From: a virus
Virus record (IMG/VR): IMGVR_UViG_3300002835_000558
Coordinates: 1-35,760 of that record
DNA: 35,760 bases
Strand: one strand, 5' to 3'
Part shown: piece after piece, positions 8,071 to 17,336 of the stretch
Numbering within the stretch: the stretch's first letter is position 1
Layout of the letters: every line of letters begins with the position of its first letter
Position numbers and translations under genes: made by a program
Notes under the pieces: model-generated
What the model was told of the DNA's origin: nothing
Databases searched by the model: none
The model's input: only the letters and a program-made list of their open reading frames with translations

Positions 8071-9291
8071 ATGAAAGAAAAAATTAATGTTTTAGTTCTC
8101 CCATCAGACAAAACCGGTGTTGGGAAATTCAGGTCTATTGACCCTCACGTATTTTTACAAAATCTATATCCTGACGATTTTCACGTTGAGATTGATTATG
8201 AACCAAAAATAAACGATATCAAATATTGGGATAAATACCAAATTATCCACGTACACCGAAACATCGGCAGTCATTACGACCAAACACCATCAATCATTAA
8301 GTATTTAAAGTCGATTGGTAAAGTTGTTATTATTGATATTGATGATTATTGGTTACCTACTGTTGACCACCCAATCCACAGTATTATTGTACAAAACAAA
8401 ATTCACGAAAAAATTGTAGCAAATTTAAAAGAAGCTGATTGGGTAACAACAACAACGGATATATTTGCAAATGAAATTCGTAAACTAAATAAGAATGTGT
8501 TGGTGTTACCAAATGCAATCGACCCTAAAGAACCTCAATTTAATCAAGTGACACCACCATCAGATAAAATTAGAATTGGTTGGTTAGGAGGTTCATCTCA
8601 CTTACACGATTTAGGTTTATTAGACGCGTTTGTTCAAAAGAATCAAGACATCAACGATAAATTACAATATGTAATTTGTGGGTTCGATACAAGAGGTTCT
8701 GTAACTGAAATTAATCCAACAACCGGAGAACAAAAGAAAAGAGATATTTTACCTCACGAAACAGTGTGGGTTAATTATGAGGGAATTTTCACAAATAATT
8801 ATAAAACGTTAGACGAAAATTATGTTAAATTTTTAAAGGAATTTAAAGACGAAAACTATATTTCAGATAAAGAATTACCTTACGTTAGAGTTTGGACAAA
8901 ACCTGTTAACTCTTACGCCATGAATTATTCAAAATTTGATATATCTTTAGCACCAATTAAAAACCACATTTTTAATAGAATGAAATCTCAATTAAAAGTA
9001 ATTGAAGCAGGATTTTATAAAAAAGCATTAATTGCTTCAGAGATTGGACCATACACCATAGATTTGGTTCATTGTTTAAAAAATGGTGAGTTTAACGATA
9101 ATGGTAATGCAATTTTAATACCTGAATCAAGAAACCATAGTGATTGGTCAAAATCAATTAAAAAATTAGTTCAAAACCCTGAAATGATAACCGAATTAGG
9201 TGAGAGATTATATAACACCGTAAAAGACAAATATGACCTTAATAAGGTTACAGTTACAAGAGCGGAATTTTATAAAAGTTTAATTAAATAA
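8071..9291 (+). CDS. Glycosyltransferase, GT4-like (GT-B fold)
   Basis: 406 residues. The N-terminal half has the Rossmann-like strands and VHRNIG / IIDIDDYW segments seen in phage and bacterial GT-B enzymes. The middle carries VLPNAIDP followed by RIGWLGGSSHLHDLGLL, the usual junction into the nucleotide-sugar-binding C-terminal domain. The later KSQLKVIEAGFYKKALIASEIGPY matches the E-x7-E-type donor-binding region of family 4 enzymes. It presumably transfers a sugar from an NDP-sugar; the acceptor is unknown. It opens the glycan cluster, 64 nt after the terminator, and the next gene starts 2 nt after its stop. No clear promoter was identified in the 8008-8070 gap. Confidence 0.8.
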   Translation: MKEKINVLVLPSDKTGVGKFRSIDPHVFLQNLYPDDFHVEIDYEPKINDIKYWDKYQIIHVHRNIGSHYDQTPSIIKYLKSIGKVVIIDIDDYWLPTVDHPIHSIIVQNKIHEKIVANLKEADWVTTTTDIFANEIRKLNKNVLVLPNAIDPKEPQFNQVTPPSDKIRIGWLGGSSHLHDLGLLDAFVQKNQDINDKLQYVICGFDTRGSVTEINPTTGEQKKRDILPHETVWVNYEGIFTNNYKTLDENYVKFLKEFKDENYISDKELPYVRVWTKPVNSYAMNYSKFDISLAPIKNHIFNRMKSQLKVIEAGFYKKALIASEIGPYTIDLVHCLKNGEFNDNGNAILIPESRNHSDWSKSIKKLVQNPEMITELGERLYNTVKDKYDLNKVTVTRAEFYKSLIK

Positions 9292-9293
9292 AA

Positions 9294-9749
9294 ATGAATA
9301 CAAAAAAAACAATCGGTTTTACCGCAGGTAATTTTGACTTACTTCATCCGGGATATATCTATACATTTGAAGAAGCTAAACGTCATTGTGATTATTTTAT
9401 GGTTTTTTTACAAAGAGACCCATCTGAAACTAGATTCACAAAATATAAACCTGTCGTTCCTTTATATGAACGATATAAAACATTAATGTCAATTAAATAT
9501 GTTGATGAAGTGGTCACATATCAAACTGAAGAAGATTTGATTCAATTAATGGAATTTTACAAACCTGACGTTAGAATTTTAGGCGATGATTATATTGGAA
9601 AAAGATTTACCGGAGACCATTTACCTATTAAAGTAATTTATACAACAAGGTCTCACAATTGGTCAACAACTAAAATTAAAGATTTAATTACAAGACAAAC
9701 AATCATACAAAATCCGGATATTATTAAAAATTTAGAATCAAATGATTAA
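9294..9749 (+). CDS. Cytidylyltransferase-like nucleotidyltransferase
   Basis: 151 residues, the usual size for the TagD/RfaE-C type single-domain nucleotidyltransferases, which activate sugar or polyol phosphates with CTP or ATP. The first strand and loop (GFTAGNFDLLHPGYIYTFEEAK) is diagnostic, and the C-terminal SHNWSTTKIKDLI matches the family STTKI signature. One deviation: the catalytic HxGH motif reads H18-P19-G20-Y21, with Tyr in place of the second His. This may lower activity or change specificity. It is embedded among glycosyltransferases, consistent with making an activated precursor. It overlaps the exonuclease gene by 8 bases. Confidence 0.8.
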   Translation: MNTKKTIGFTAGNFDLLHPGYIYTFEEAKRHCDYFMVFLQRDPSETRFTKYKPVVPLYERYKTLMSIKYVDEVVTYQTEEDLIQLMEFYKPDVRILGDDYIGKRFTGDHLPIKVIYTTRSHNWSTTKIKDLITRQTIIQNPDIIKNLESND

Positions 9750-10452
9750 AACACCATTAACTAAAATATTATTTTTAGATATTGAAACAGTTGGAATTGA
9801 AAAAGATTACGACACTTGTTTAGAAAAAAGACCTGAATTGGCAAAACAATTTGACAAATATTATGATTGGTTTTTAAAACGTTTCCCTGAAGACAAGGAA
9901 ATTGAATCAGACCAAAAGAATAAAGTATTTTCAACAAGAACCGCATTAGTTCCTGAATTTGCAAAAATTGTTTGTATGAGTGTCGCCTTTGTAATGGAAA
10001 ATGGCGAGATTAAAAAACAAACGTTTTCAGGGGATGACGAAAAAGTGTTACTAAAAGAATGTCAAAATTTATTAGAACGTTGTGGAAAATTAGATTTTTT
10101 CCTATGTGGTCATAATTTAAAAAACTTTGATATTCCAATGACCGCCAAAAGAATGATAATCAATGGATTATTACCCCCATCGATTCTACCATCTTATGAT
10201 ACAAAACCGTGGGAAATAAAAGCAATTGATACCAGAGAAATTTGGCAATACGGAGCATACACCGCAATTGGTTCATTAGATTTAATGTGTACATCAATGG
10301 AAGTTCCTTCACCAAAAGAAGGTGATGTTACCGGAGATAAAGTACACGACGCATATTGGAATAAAAATATGTTAGAAGAGATATCAGCATACTGTGAACG
10401 TGATGTACTAGTATTGATTGATTTAATAAAAAAATTAAAAAATTTAGAATAA
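9742..10452 (+). CDS. 3'-5' exonuclease, PolB-exonuclease related (DnaQ-like fold)
   Basis: 236 residues. Exo I is LFLDIET (D13, E15); Exo II is the segment CGHNLKNFDIPMTAKR; Exo III is YCERDVLVLIDLI with the catalytic Asp. The four acidic residues of a DEDD exonuclease are therefore present. The architecture matches stand-alone predicted 3'-5' exonucleases related to the proofreading domain of family B polymerases, without a polymerase domain. A role in DNA repair, recombination or nucleotide recycling is likely. It overlaps its neighbour upstream by 8 bases, and its stop shares a base with the dUTPase start, so it is translationally coupled to nucleotide metabolism despite lying inside a glycan cluster. 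Confidence 0.85.
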   Translation: MIKTPLTKILFLDIETVGIEKDYDTCLEKRPELAKQFDKYYDWFLKRFPEDKEIESDQKNKVFSTRTALVPEFAKIVCMSVAFVMENGEIKKQTFSGDDEKVLLKECQNLLERCGKLDFFLCGHNLKNFDIPMTAKRMIINGLLPPSILPSYDTKPWEIKAIDTREIWQYGAYTAIGSLDLMCTSMEVPSPKEGDVTGDKVHDAYWNKNMLEEISAYCERDVLVLIDLIKKLKNLE

Positions 10453-11048
10453 TGTTAAACGAAGATTTAGATTTCTTAAAAAACAAAGCCGAGGAATTAA
10501 AAAAATTGGCAAATATTGATTTAGATGATTTAAGTTATGAGGACATAATGAGTGAGTTTGGTTTGGATTTAAAGCAACTTGAAGACGATATGATGAATTC
10601 AAGAACTAGGCTTCCATTAGGGTTTGTAAAACTTCATCCTGACGCAGTAACACCAAAATATAATTATGATAGTGATTCAGGGTTTGACCTACACTCTATT
10701 GAAGAGGTTACAATTGAACCTTTTGGTAGAGCATTAGTCCCAAGTGGATTATCATTTGATATTAAAGACGGATATGAACTTCAAGTAAGAACTAAAAGTG
10801 GATTAGCAATCAATCAAGGACTTATGGTTTTAAACTCACCGGGGACTGTTGATAATGGTTATACAGGTGAAGTTAAAGGTATTATATTTAACACCAACCA
10901 TCACCCCGTAACTATCCATAAAGGAATGAAATTTGGCCAAGCGGTATTATGTCCCGTTGTAAATGGGGGTTGGGTTCATTTGGACCAAAGAAAAGAAGTA
11001 ATTGATAAAGAAAGAGGTAATAACGGATTTGGGTCAACAGGAATTTAA
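10452..11048 (+). CDS. dut: dUTP diphosphatase (dUTPase)
   Basis: 198 residues. It hydrolyses dUTP to dUMP and pyrophosphate, keeping uracil out of phage DNA and feeding dTMP synthesis. All five trimeric-dUTPase motifs are visible: SDSGFDL (74-80), RTKSGLA (113-119), GTVDNGYTGE (131-140, with the catalytic Asp), KGMKFGQAVLCPV (157-169), and the Gly-rich C-terminal arm RGNNGFGSTG (188-197). The first 54 residues are an acidic helical extension absent from the usual 140-150-residue enzyme; its role is unknown. The start is shared with the end of the exonuclease gene. Confidence 0.93.
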   Translation: MLNEDLDFLKNKAEELKKLANIDLDDLSYEDIMSEFGLDLKQLEDDMMNSRTRLPLGFVKLHPDAVTPKYNYDSDSGFDLHSIEEVTIEPFGRALVPSGLSFDIKDGYELQVRTKSGLAINQGLMVLNSPGTVDNGYTGEVKGIIFNTNHHPVTIHKGMKFGQAVLCPVVNGGWVHLDQRKEVIDKERGNNGFGSTGI

Positions 11049-11049
11049 A

Positions 11050-11772
11050 ATGGAAATAAATAATGTAAATGTAGGTATTTGTTTAATAATTAAAAACGAA
11101 ACCCAATATTTGGATGAATGGTTAGAACATTATCGTAAATTAGGTGTTGATAAATTTTTTATTTATGATAACAATTCTTCAACACCAATTAAAATTGACG
11201 ATAATGATGTTGAAGTTATTTTATGGGATAATGAGTTATTTGGTTCTCAAAATAACGCATATTTAGATTGTTGTCAAAAAAATCTATCATTTGATTTTAT
11301 AGGATTTTTTGATACTGATGAGTTTTATTTTTCAAAAAGTATGAACATTAAGTCAGACATTAATCATTTTAAATCTTTATATGGTGATTTTGATGGATTT
11401 GCAATCTATTGGAGATTATATGGTAAACAATCTCCTTATTTCACAGAAAGACAATCTATTGAAATGTATACCCAATATTATGAAGATGGTCATATAAAAA
11501 GTTTATTAACCCCTAAAAAAGTTGTAAGTTTTGGTCAACCCCATTTTGCTAGTTTACTTAACGGTAAATATATTGATGAATTAGGTAGAATTGTTTTTTC
11601 CCCAATAGGAGAACATACTAGTGATTATGTGTGGATAAAACATATTTGGGCTAGAAGTGAAGAAGAATTCAAAGAAAAATTAATAAGAGGTGATGTTAAT
11701 TGGAGAAAACAAATAAACACAGATTTTAACGAATTTTACAATTATAATGATAGATGTGTTTTAAATGACTAA
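11050..11772 (+). CDS. Glycosyltransferase, GT92/GT2-like (GT-A fold)
   Basis: 240 residues. The opening CLIIKNETQYLDEWLEHYRK followed by KFFIYDNNSS is the hallmark of family 92-like and related GT-A transferases. FFDTDEF (D88-x-D90) is the metal-binding DxD. The start at 11050, 1 nt after the dUTPase stop, is chosen because an upstream in-frame ATG at 11002 would lie entirely within the dUTPase gene and precede the first conserved strand. Donor and acceptor are unknown. It is part of the glycan cluster. Confidence 0.8.
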   Translation: MEINNVNVGICLIIKNETQYLDEWLEHYRKLGVDKFFIYDNNSSTPIKIDDNDVEVILWDNELFGSQNNAYLDCCQKNLSFDFIGFFDTDEFYFSKSMNIKSDINHFKSLYGDFDGFAIYWRLYGKQSPYFTERQSIEMYTQYYEDGHIKSLLTPKKVVSFGQPHFASLLNGKYIDELGRIVFSPIGEHTSDYVWIKHIWARSEEEFKEKLIRGDVNWRKQINTDFNEFYNYNDRCVLND

Positions 11773-11784
11773 CAGATAAAATTT

Positions 11785-13293
11785 ATGATAACAATAATAT
11801 ATTCAACACATAAAGATGAACAATTTAATAACAAATTTAAACAACATTTGTTACAAACTGTTGGTCTAAAAGATGTTCAAATTTTGGAATATAAAAACAA
11901 TAATGAATTTAGTTTGAGTGAGATTTATAATAAAGGTATATCTCATTCAAATTTTGATATTGTGGTTTGTTGCCATAATGATATAAAATTAGAAAATGGG
12001 TGGGGTAAAAAACTTTTAAAAGATTACTCTGATAATCCTGAATATAGTATTATTGGAAAAGCAGGTACATCATATTTTCCTGAATCAGGGGTGTTTTGGG
12101 AAAAAATGCAACAAACTATGGTGGGACAAGTTTACCATCAACCTGATAAAGATAAGTGGTTAAGTAAATATTCCCCAAAATTACCAATAATTGTTCCCGT
12201 AGTTTCAATAGACGGTTTATTTTTATCATTTAATAAGACAAAAATAAAACATACGTTTGATGAAAGTATTGGTAGATTTCACTTTTATGACCATTTATTT
12301 TGTTTACCAAATTATTTAGACGGAGTTAAGATTGGTGTCACATCATCTTTTGAAATTATTCATCAATCAATCGGAAGACCAAATCAGGAGTTTTACGAAA
12401 CCAAAGAAAAATTTGTGGAGAAATGGAAACACGTTTTACCATTAGATTTAAAACCTGAAAAAATTTACATTCCGGAAATAAAAGAAAAACCAATTAAAAA
12501 TATTGGTAAAGTAGCCGTTATCATCCCAACCAAAGGAAATATTGAAATGTTGAAAGAATGTGTTGATTCATTTTACATTCATTGTAACTCTGAATTATTT
12601 GACATTTTCATTGCTGATACCGGTTCAACAGATGACGAAAAAGAAACATTAAAAAGTAATATAAAAGATTATAATAACATAAAATTAATTGAATATGATT
12701 ATTATAATTTTGCAAAAATTAATAATGATGTTGTTAAAAATCACGTAACTGATGAATACGAATTTTTATTATTCTGTAATAATGATATTAAATTATTGAA
12801 TAATGTAATTTATGGAATGTTAAACATTTTTAAAACAACACCTAAAGTTGGTACGATTGGATGTAGATTACATTTTGAAGACAATACCATCCAACATGAC
12901 GGTGTCATTTGTTTATTTGATAGTAAACAAAATTTATTAATATCTCATCACGGATTAAATAGTTATTACAATTTTTCAAATAATAACAGAAAAATATTAG
13001 GTTCTACGGCAGCATTACTTATCATTAAAAAAGAGGTATTTATTAAATGTGGTTATTTTAATGAAAATTACACCACTTGTTTTGAAGATGTTGAATTGAA
13101 TTTAAAGTGTTTAATGTTGGGTTTAGATAACTATTGTAATAGTAATTTAGTTTCTTATCATTATGAAAGTCAAACAAGAAATAACGATGATGAAAAATCT
13201 AAAAAACAATTTAATGATTATAACAATATATTAAAACCATTTGTTATTAACAATTATGATAAGTTAAAAACTCATATACAAATAATAAAATAA
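11785..13293 (+). CDS. Two-domain glycosyltransferase (tandem GT2)
   Basis: 502 residues containing two GT-A domains. Domain 1 (about 1-225) has IIYSTHK, then VCCHNDIKLENGW (H64-N65-D66 in the DxD position). Domain 2 (about 243-500) has VAVIIPTKGN, IADTGSTDD, LLFCNNDIKLL and a later CFEDVELNLKCLMLG, typical of family 2. Twin-domain enzymes often add two sugars in alternation or in sequence to a growing chain. The canonical DxD is replaced by HND and NND in the two domains, which is common in divergent GT2 proteins. It lies between another transferase and the sugar aminotransferase. Confidence 0.8.
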   Translation: MITIIYSTHKDEQFNNKFKQHLLQTVGLKDVQILEYKNNNEFSLSEIYNKGISHSNFDIVVCCHNDIKLENGWGKKLLKDYSDNPEYSIIGKAGTSYFPESGVFWEKMQQTMVGQVYHQPDKDKWLSKYSPKLPIIVPVVSIDGLFLSFNKTKIKHTFDESIGRFHFYDHLFCLPNYLDGVKIGVTSSFEIIHQSIGRPNQEFYETKEKFVEKWKHVLPLDLKPEKIYIPEIKEKPIKNIGKVAVIIPTKGNIEMLKECVDSFYIHCNSELFDIFIADTGSTDDEKETLKSNIKDYNNIKLIEYDYYNFAKINNDVVKNHVTDEYEFLLFCNNDIKLLNNVIYGMLNIFKTTPKVGTIGCRLHFEDNTIQHDGVICLFDSKQNLLISHHGLNSYYNFSNNNRKILGSTAALLIIKKEVFIKCGYFNENYTTCFEDVELNLKCLMLGLDNYCNSNLVSYHYESQTRNNDDEKSKKQFNDYNNILKPFVINNYDKLKTHIQIIK

Positions 13294-13314
13294 ACAAAAA
13301 AAAAATAATTAAAA

Positions 13315-14463
13315 ATGAAAAGAGAAACAATACAACTGTTCAAAGTTTTTATGTCTGAAAACGCAGCACCTGAAGTTGCCAAAGTATTAAACAGTGGATA
13401 TATTGGTCAAGGTGAAAAGGTTGAACAATTTGAATCTAAATTACAAGATTTCTTTATGAAAGATTACATTGTAACATTAAACTCCGGTACTAGCGGACTT
13501 CATTTAGCTTTAGATTTATTAAAAAAATCTTCAGGTAAATGGCCAGGATTAGAAGATGGTGATGAGGTATTAGCAACATCATTAACGTGTACAGCGTCAA
13601 ATTTTCCAATTTTAGCAAACAATTTAAATATTAAATGGGTAGATGTTGACCCAACAACATTAAATATGGATTTAGATGACTTGTCAAGAAAAATAAGTCC
13701 AAAAACCAAAGCCATTATGTTAGTACACTGGGGTGGTTATCCAAATGATTTAGATAGAATTAAAGAAATTCAAAATAAATGTTTTGAGTTATATGGGTTT
13801 AAACCGGCGGTTATTGAAGATGGTGCTCACTCATTTGGTTCTAAATATAAAGGCAAATATATTGGTAACCATGGTAATATGACTATGTATAGTTTACAAG
13901 CTATTAAACATATCACATCCATTGATGGTGGTTTATTATTATTACCTCACCAAGAATTATATGATAGAGCGAAATTATTAAGATGGTACGGTATCGACAG
14001 AAATTCAAACAGAAAAGATTTTAGATGTGAGGCGGATATTCAAGAGTGGGGTTTTAAATTTCATATGAATGATGTTTGTGCAACAGTTGGTATGGAAAAT
14101 TTAAAACACGCAGAGGAAATTGTTGGTAGACATCAATCTAACGCAAAATTTTATGATGAAAATCTACAAAATATTCCGGGATTAACAACATTAACTAGAC
14201 ATGAGGGTCATGAATCAGCATTTTGGATTTATAGTATGTTAGTTGAAAATAGAGACGGTTTTTATAAACACATGAAAGATTGTGGTATTGTAGTTTCTCA
14301 AGTTCACGAAAGAAATGATAAACACACTTGTGTTTCTGATTATAAATCATCATTACCTACTTTAGATAGAATTATTGGGAAAGTTGTTTCAATACCTGTT
14401 GGATGGTGGGTTACAGATGAAGATAGACAATACATTGTTGATTGTATTAAAAAAGGTTGGTAA
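13315..14463 (+). CDS. DegT/DnrJ/EryC1-family sugar aminotransferase
   Basis: 382 residues, normal length. PLP-dependent enzymes of this family aminate keto-sugars bound to a nucleotide to give amino-sugars for glycans. Visible features: phosphate-binding loop NSGTSGLHLAL (56-66), LATSLTCTASNFPI, VDVDPTTLNMD, the cofactor Asp in VIEDGAHSFGS (D169), and the Schiff-base Lys in SLQAIKHI (K198). It ends with IGKVVSIPVGWWVT. It implies a glycan containing an amino-sugar, and the N-acetyltransferase downstream could then acylate it; that link is inference. Confidence 0.9.
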   Translation: MKRETIQLFKVFMSENAAPEVAKVLNSGYIGQGEKVEQFESKLQDFFMKDYIVTLNSGTSGLHLALDLLKKSSGKWPGLEDGDEVLATSLTCTASNFPILANNLNIKWVDVDPTTLNMDLDDLSRKISPKTKAIMLVHWGGYPNDLDRIKEIQNKCFELYGFKPAVIEDGAHSFGSKYKGKYIGNHGNMTMYSLQAIKHITSIDGGLLLLPHQELYDRAKLLRWYGIDRNSNRKDFRCEADIQEWGFKFHMNDVCATVGMENLKHAEEIVGRHQSNAKFYDENLQNIPGLTTLTRHEGHESAFWIYSMLVENRDGFYKHMKDCGIVVSQVHERNDKHTCVSDYKSSLPTLDRIIGKVVSIPVGWWVTDEDRQYIVDCIKKGW

Positions 14464-14464
14464 T

Positions 14465-15412
14465 ATGATTAATTCAGAACAAAGAAATCTTTTGAATGAA
14501 ATGATTTTGGATTTAAATAACTCCAAAATTTCAGAATATAAACCTAGTAGTGTGTGTTGGGAAAGTTTATCAAACCAATTTGAGATATTTTTCAATGAAA
14601 TTGGTATTAATAATGTTCAAAACCAAATAAGGTATAATAATTTATTTTCTTTTATACATGATATTCCAGGATTGTCATTTCAGTCTGCTGTATGGAGTTA
14701 CTATAGTTATTTGAAATTAAAAGATAAGTACAATATATTAACTCTAACAACCGCTTTACCATCAGGTAATTCTAATTTAGATTATAACCCATCTGAAAAA
14801 ATAGATGGTAGACCTAAAGATAGAGAAAATAAATTAATTAATTGGGATTATTTAATTTCTTTAGATACGATTATGACTATCTTGGAATGTAATCCTGATT
14901 TATTAAACAAACCTGTAACTATTTGTGAAGTAGGTGCTGGATGGGGTCGAGTAGGTTATTATTTAACACAAATTAATAATAAAATATCTTATAACATATT
15001 TGATATCCCGCACACTTTATTAATATCGTCTGATTATTTGTATAATAATGTTAAACACATTAAAGTATTTAAGTATTTAGAAACTAAACAAAATAATTTT
15101 ACAACCAAAAAATTACTGTTAAAAAATCCGGGTATAAATTTTTATACACCAAATAAGTTAGAAGATTTTGAAGATAAGTGTTTTGATTTATTTATTAACA
15201 TAGCGTCATTTCAAGAAATGAATATTGAACAAGTGACAAATTATTATAAAAAAATTAATCAGTTGTCAGATAATTTTTATAATCAACAAAGATATAAAGA
15301 TTTAGATATGGAATATAATAAATATCCATTGTACGATAACTGGAAAAAGGTGTTTGATAAAGACATAAACTTTCACCCATTATGGTTTGAGCAATATTTT
15401 AAAATAAGTTAA
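14465..15412 (+). CDS. Putative sugar O-methyltransferase
   Basis: 315 residues. The SAM-binding motif I is EVGAGWGR (155-162), followed by the acidic post-I region YNIFDIPHTLLISSDYL, matching the putative sugar O-methyltransferases found in surface-polysaccharide clusters. The N-terminal region (KPSSVCWESLSNQFEIFF, then a long helical segment) also fits that family. The start at 14465, 1 nt after the aminotransferase stop, is preferred over an upstream ATG at 14375 that lies within the aminotransferase gene. It probably methylates a hydroxyl of a sugar in the glycan made by this cluster. Confidence 0.75.
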   Translation: MINSEQRNLLNEMILDLNNSKISEYKPSSVCWESLSNQFEIFFNEIGINNVQNQIRYNNLFSFIHDIPGLSFQSAVWSYYSYLKLKDKYNILTLTTALPSGNSNLDYNPSEKIDGRPKDRENKLINWDYLISLDTIMTILECNPDLLNKPVTICEVGAGWGRVGYYLTQINNKISYNIFDIPHTLLISSDYLYNNVKHIKVFKYLETKQNNFTTKKLLLKNPGINFYTPNKLEDFEDKCFDLFINIASFQEMNIEQVTNYYKKINQLSDNFYNQQRYKDLDMEYNKYPLYDNWKKVFDKDINFHPLWFEQYFKIS

Positions 15413-15416
15413 AAAA

Positions 15417-16118
15417 ATGTTTGATTACATTGTTTGTTTTTATTTTGGAGAAAGAAGAGTTAGAACAACCAATTCATTATTATTATCTGATAGATATTTT
15501 TTTGTTAAAAAACATTTAGATTTTATAAAAAATAATGAAACAGTTTTAAACGACATTAATAACGTAATTTTAGTTATTAATAATTCAAATGATGACGATT
15601 TAAAATCCGTTACAAATATTAAAAATGAATATCCCTTCTCAGATAAAATTATTATCATAGGAAGGGATAATTCAAATTATTCTTATGGTGGGTGGAATGA
15701 ATCATTAATTCATCAAATAAATTTAAATACCCCATCGTTACACGCATTTCTTTGTGAAGATGATTACATACCTTGTAATGATAATTTTCATAAAAAATTT
15801 ATAGAATTTTTTAATTCCGATGTTATATATGTTTGTCAATTATTTATGAATAATCATGCGGCAATTTCAAATGGTTTCATAACTTATAACATAATAAAAG
15901 ATTATTATAATAATACCAAAGAATTATTTGTGCTCACTAATAGTTATGATTATAGAAGTGCCGAAATTAACCAAGTTAACTTTTTAAATAATTTTAAAAA
16001 TTTAAAGTGTGTTGACATCAGTGAAAAATATTGTTCAAAATTTTTAGATTTCAATAATAGTATTGTTGTTTATGGGAATAAAACCGGTGAAGAATTAATA
16101 AAACCAATTTTAGAATAA
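15417..16118 (+). CDS. Probable glycosyltransferase, GT-A-like
   Basis: 233 residues. The N-terminus has an alternating strand-helix pattern (YIVCFYFGERR, NNVILVINNSNDD, DKIIIIGRDNSNYSYGGWNES) and then FLCEDDYIPC, where E114-D115-D116 sits where the DxD of GT-A enzymes is expected. The overall family is not certain. Neighbours are a methyltransferase upstream and an acetyltransferase whose ATG overlaps its stop, so a sugar-transfer role fits. Confidence 0.6.
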   Translation: MFDYIVCFYFGERRVRTTNSLLLSDRYFFVKKHLDFIKNNETVLNDINNVILVINNSNDDDLKSVTNIKNEYPFSDKIIIIGRDNSNYSYGGWNESLIHQINLNTPSLHAFLCEDDYIPCNDNFHKKFIEFFNSDVIYVCQLFMNNHAAISNGFITYNIIKDYYNNTKELFVLTNSYDYRSAEINQVNFLNNFKNLKCVDISEKYCSKFLDFNNSIVVYGNKTGEELIKPILE

Positions 16119-16600
16119 TGATAAAATTTAAAAAATTAGAAGAAGACGACTTACAATTCTTAAACGATGTAAGAAACGAATATTGCGAAGAATTTTTACA
16201 TGATAGTAGACAATTCACATTAGAAGAAACCAAACAATGGTTCCATAAATATAATCCGGACTTTTACATTATTACGTTAGACGATGAAAGAATTGGGTAT
16301 TTTAGACTATCCAACTATTCTGATGTGAATAAAAATATTTACATTGGTGCCGACATTTCACCAAAATTTAAAGGTAAAGGTTTGGGTAAATTATCTTATG
16401 AAAAATTTATACCTTTTTTGTTTGAAACCTATAATTTGAATAAAATAAGTTTAGAAGTATTGTCTAATAACATAATTGCTTTAAATTTATATAATAAACT
16501 TGGGTTTGTAACCGAAGGTGTTAAACGTCAAGAAGTTTATAAAAATAATCAATGGGTTGATTCCATTATTATGTCAATATTAAAAAATGAATATGAATAA
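16118..16600 (+). CDS. GNAT-family N-acetyltransferase (RimJ/RimL-like)
   Basis: 160 residues, full-length for the family. Motif A, the acetyl-CoA pyrophosphate-binding loop, is SPKFKGKGLGKLSYEKFIPF; motif B is LNKISLEVLSNNIIALNLYNKLGF; the end is VTEGVKRQEVYKNN. The RimJ/RimL-like subgroup includes amino-sugar acetyltransferases of surface glycan pathways. With a sugar aminotransferase in the same cluster, an amino-sugar substrate is plausible but not shown. Its end overlaps the start of the first twin glycosyltransferase. Confidence 0.85.
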   Translation: MIKFKKLEEDDLQFLNDVRNEYCEEFLHDSRQFTLEETKQWFHKYNPDFYIITLDDERIGYFRLSNYSDVNKNIYIGADISPKFKGKGLGKLSYEKFIPFLFETYNLNKISLEVLSNNIIALNLYNKLGFVTEGVKRQEVYKNNQWVDSIIMSILKNEYE

Positions 16601-17324
16601 TTTAAAATTTGAACTTATTATAGCTTACTATAAAAGACCTAAAATTGTTTTAAATGCTTTAGAATCTATATTAAAATCCACATATGACAATTGGCATCTA
16701 ACATTTGTTGATGATTCCGGTGACGATTCTTTTAAAGAGACCTTTTTAAATTATGGTTTTGATTCTTCTAAAATAACATATTCCCCAATATTAATGTCTG
16801 ATGACGAAAAAAATAATATAGGAGGTTCAATATTTGGTAAGTACGTTAACGACGCTATCCAAAATACCGATGCCGATATTATTATATTAATATGTGATGA
16901 TGACGCAATATTTCCTGATTATATGGAAAATCTTAATAAATTTTATACTAAAAATCCTGATAAAATGTGGGGGTATTGTCATGTTGAATTTTATAACCCT
17001 GAAATTGAACATTATACCCAATCAACCAAAACTAACGGAGACTCATCTTTAGGATTTTCAGATTTAAATGCTTTAACAATCCCAATAATGCCAGTTAATA
17101 AAATTGATAGTTCTCAAATTTCTTTTAGAAAAACCGCATTTACTGATGGTAATGTTTGGTATCCACATCCGTATACCGTAAGTTTAGATGCCCACGTTTT
17201 TCGTAATATGTTTAAGGTTTGGGGATTATGTGAGTTCACAAATTGTTATGGACAATATAAAGGTTGGTTCGCAAATCAATTAGGGGTTAGAGTTAGAAAA
17301 AAAATAGGTACATTTATAAAATAA
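16593..17324 (+). CDS. Glycosyltransferase family 2, first tandem copy
   Basis: 243 residues. GT-A features: FELIIAYYKRP at the first strand, LTFVDDSGDDS, and D102-D103-D104 in ILICDDDAIF as the metal-binding site. The start at 16593 is chosen over the ATG at 16587 because the downstream paralogue begins at the equivalent codon with the same residues, MNNLKFE. Residues 1-130 are nearly identical to that copy and so is the last stretch NCYGQYKGWFANQLGVR, while about 135-215 diverge. In GT2 enzymes the C-terminal part shapes the acceptor site, so the two copies may act on different acceptors. Confidence 0.85.
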   Translation: MNNLKFELIIAYYKRPKIVLNALESILKSTYDNWHLTFVDDSGDDSFKETFLNYGFDSSKITYSPILMSDDEKNNIGGSIFGKYVNDAIQNTDADIIILICDDDAIFPDYMENLNKFYTKNPDKMWGYCHVEFYNPEIEHYTQSTKTNGDSSLGFSDLNALTIPIMPVNKIDSSQISFRKTAFTDGNVWYPHPYTVSLDAHVFRNMFKVWGLCEFTNCYGQYKGWFANQLGVRVRKKIGTFIK

Positions 17325-17336
17325 TAAAAAATAAAT

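Noticed and set aside
11002-11049. Upstream start of the GT92-like gene
   Set aside because: Lies wholly inside the dUTPase C-terminal arm; the ATG at 11050 follows the dUTPase stop directly and leads into the first conserved strand.
14375-14464. Upstream start of the O-methyltransferase gene
   Set aside because: The extra 30 residues come from the aminotransferase gene in another frame; the ATG at 14465 fits the tight spacing of the cluster.
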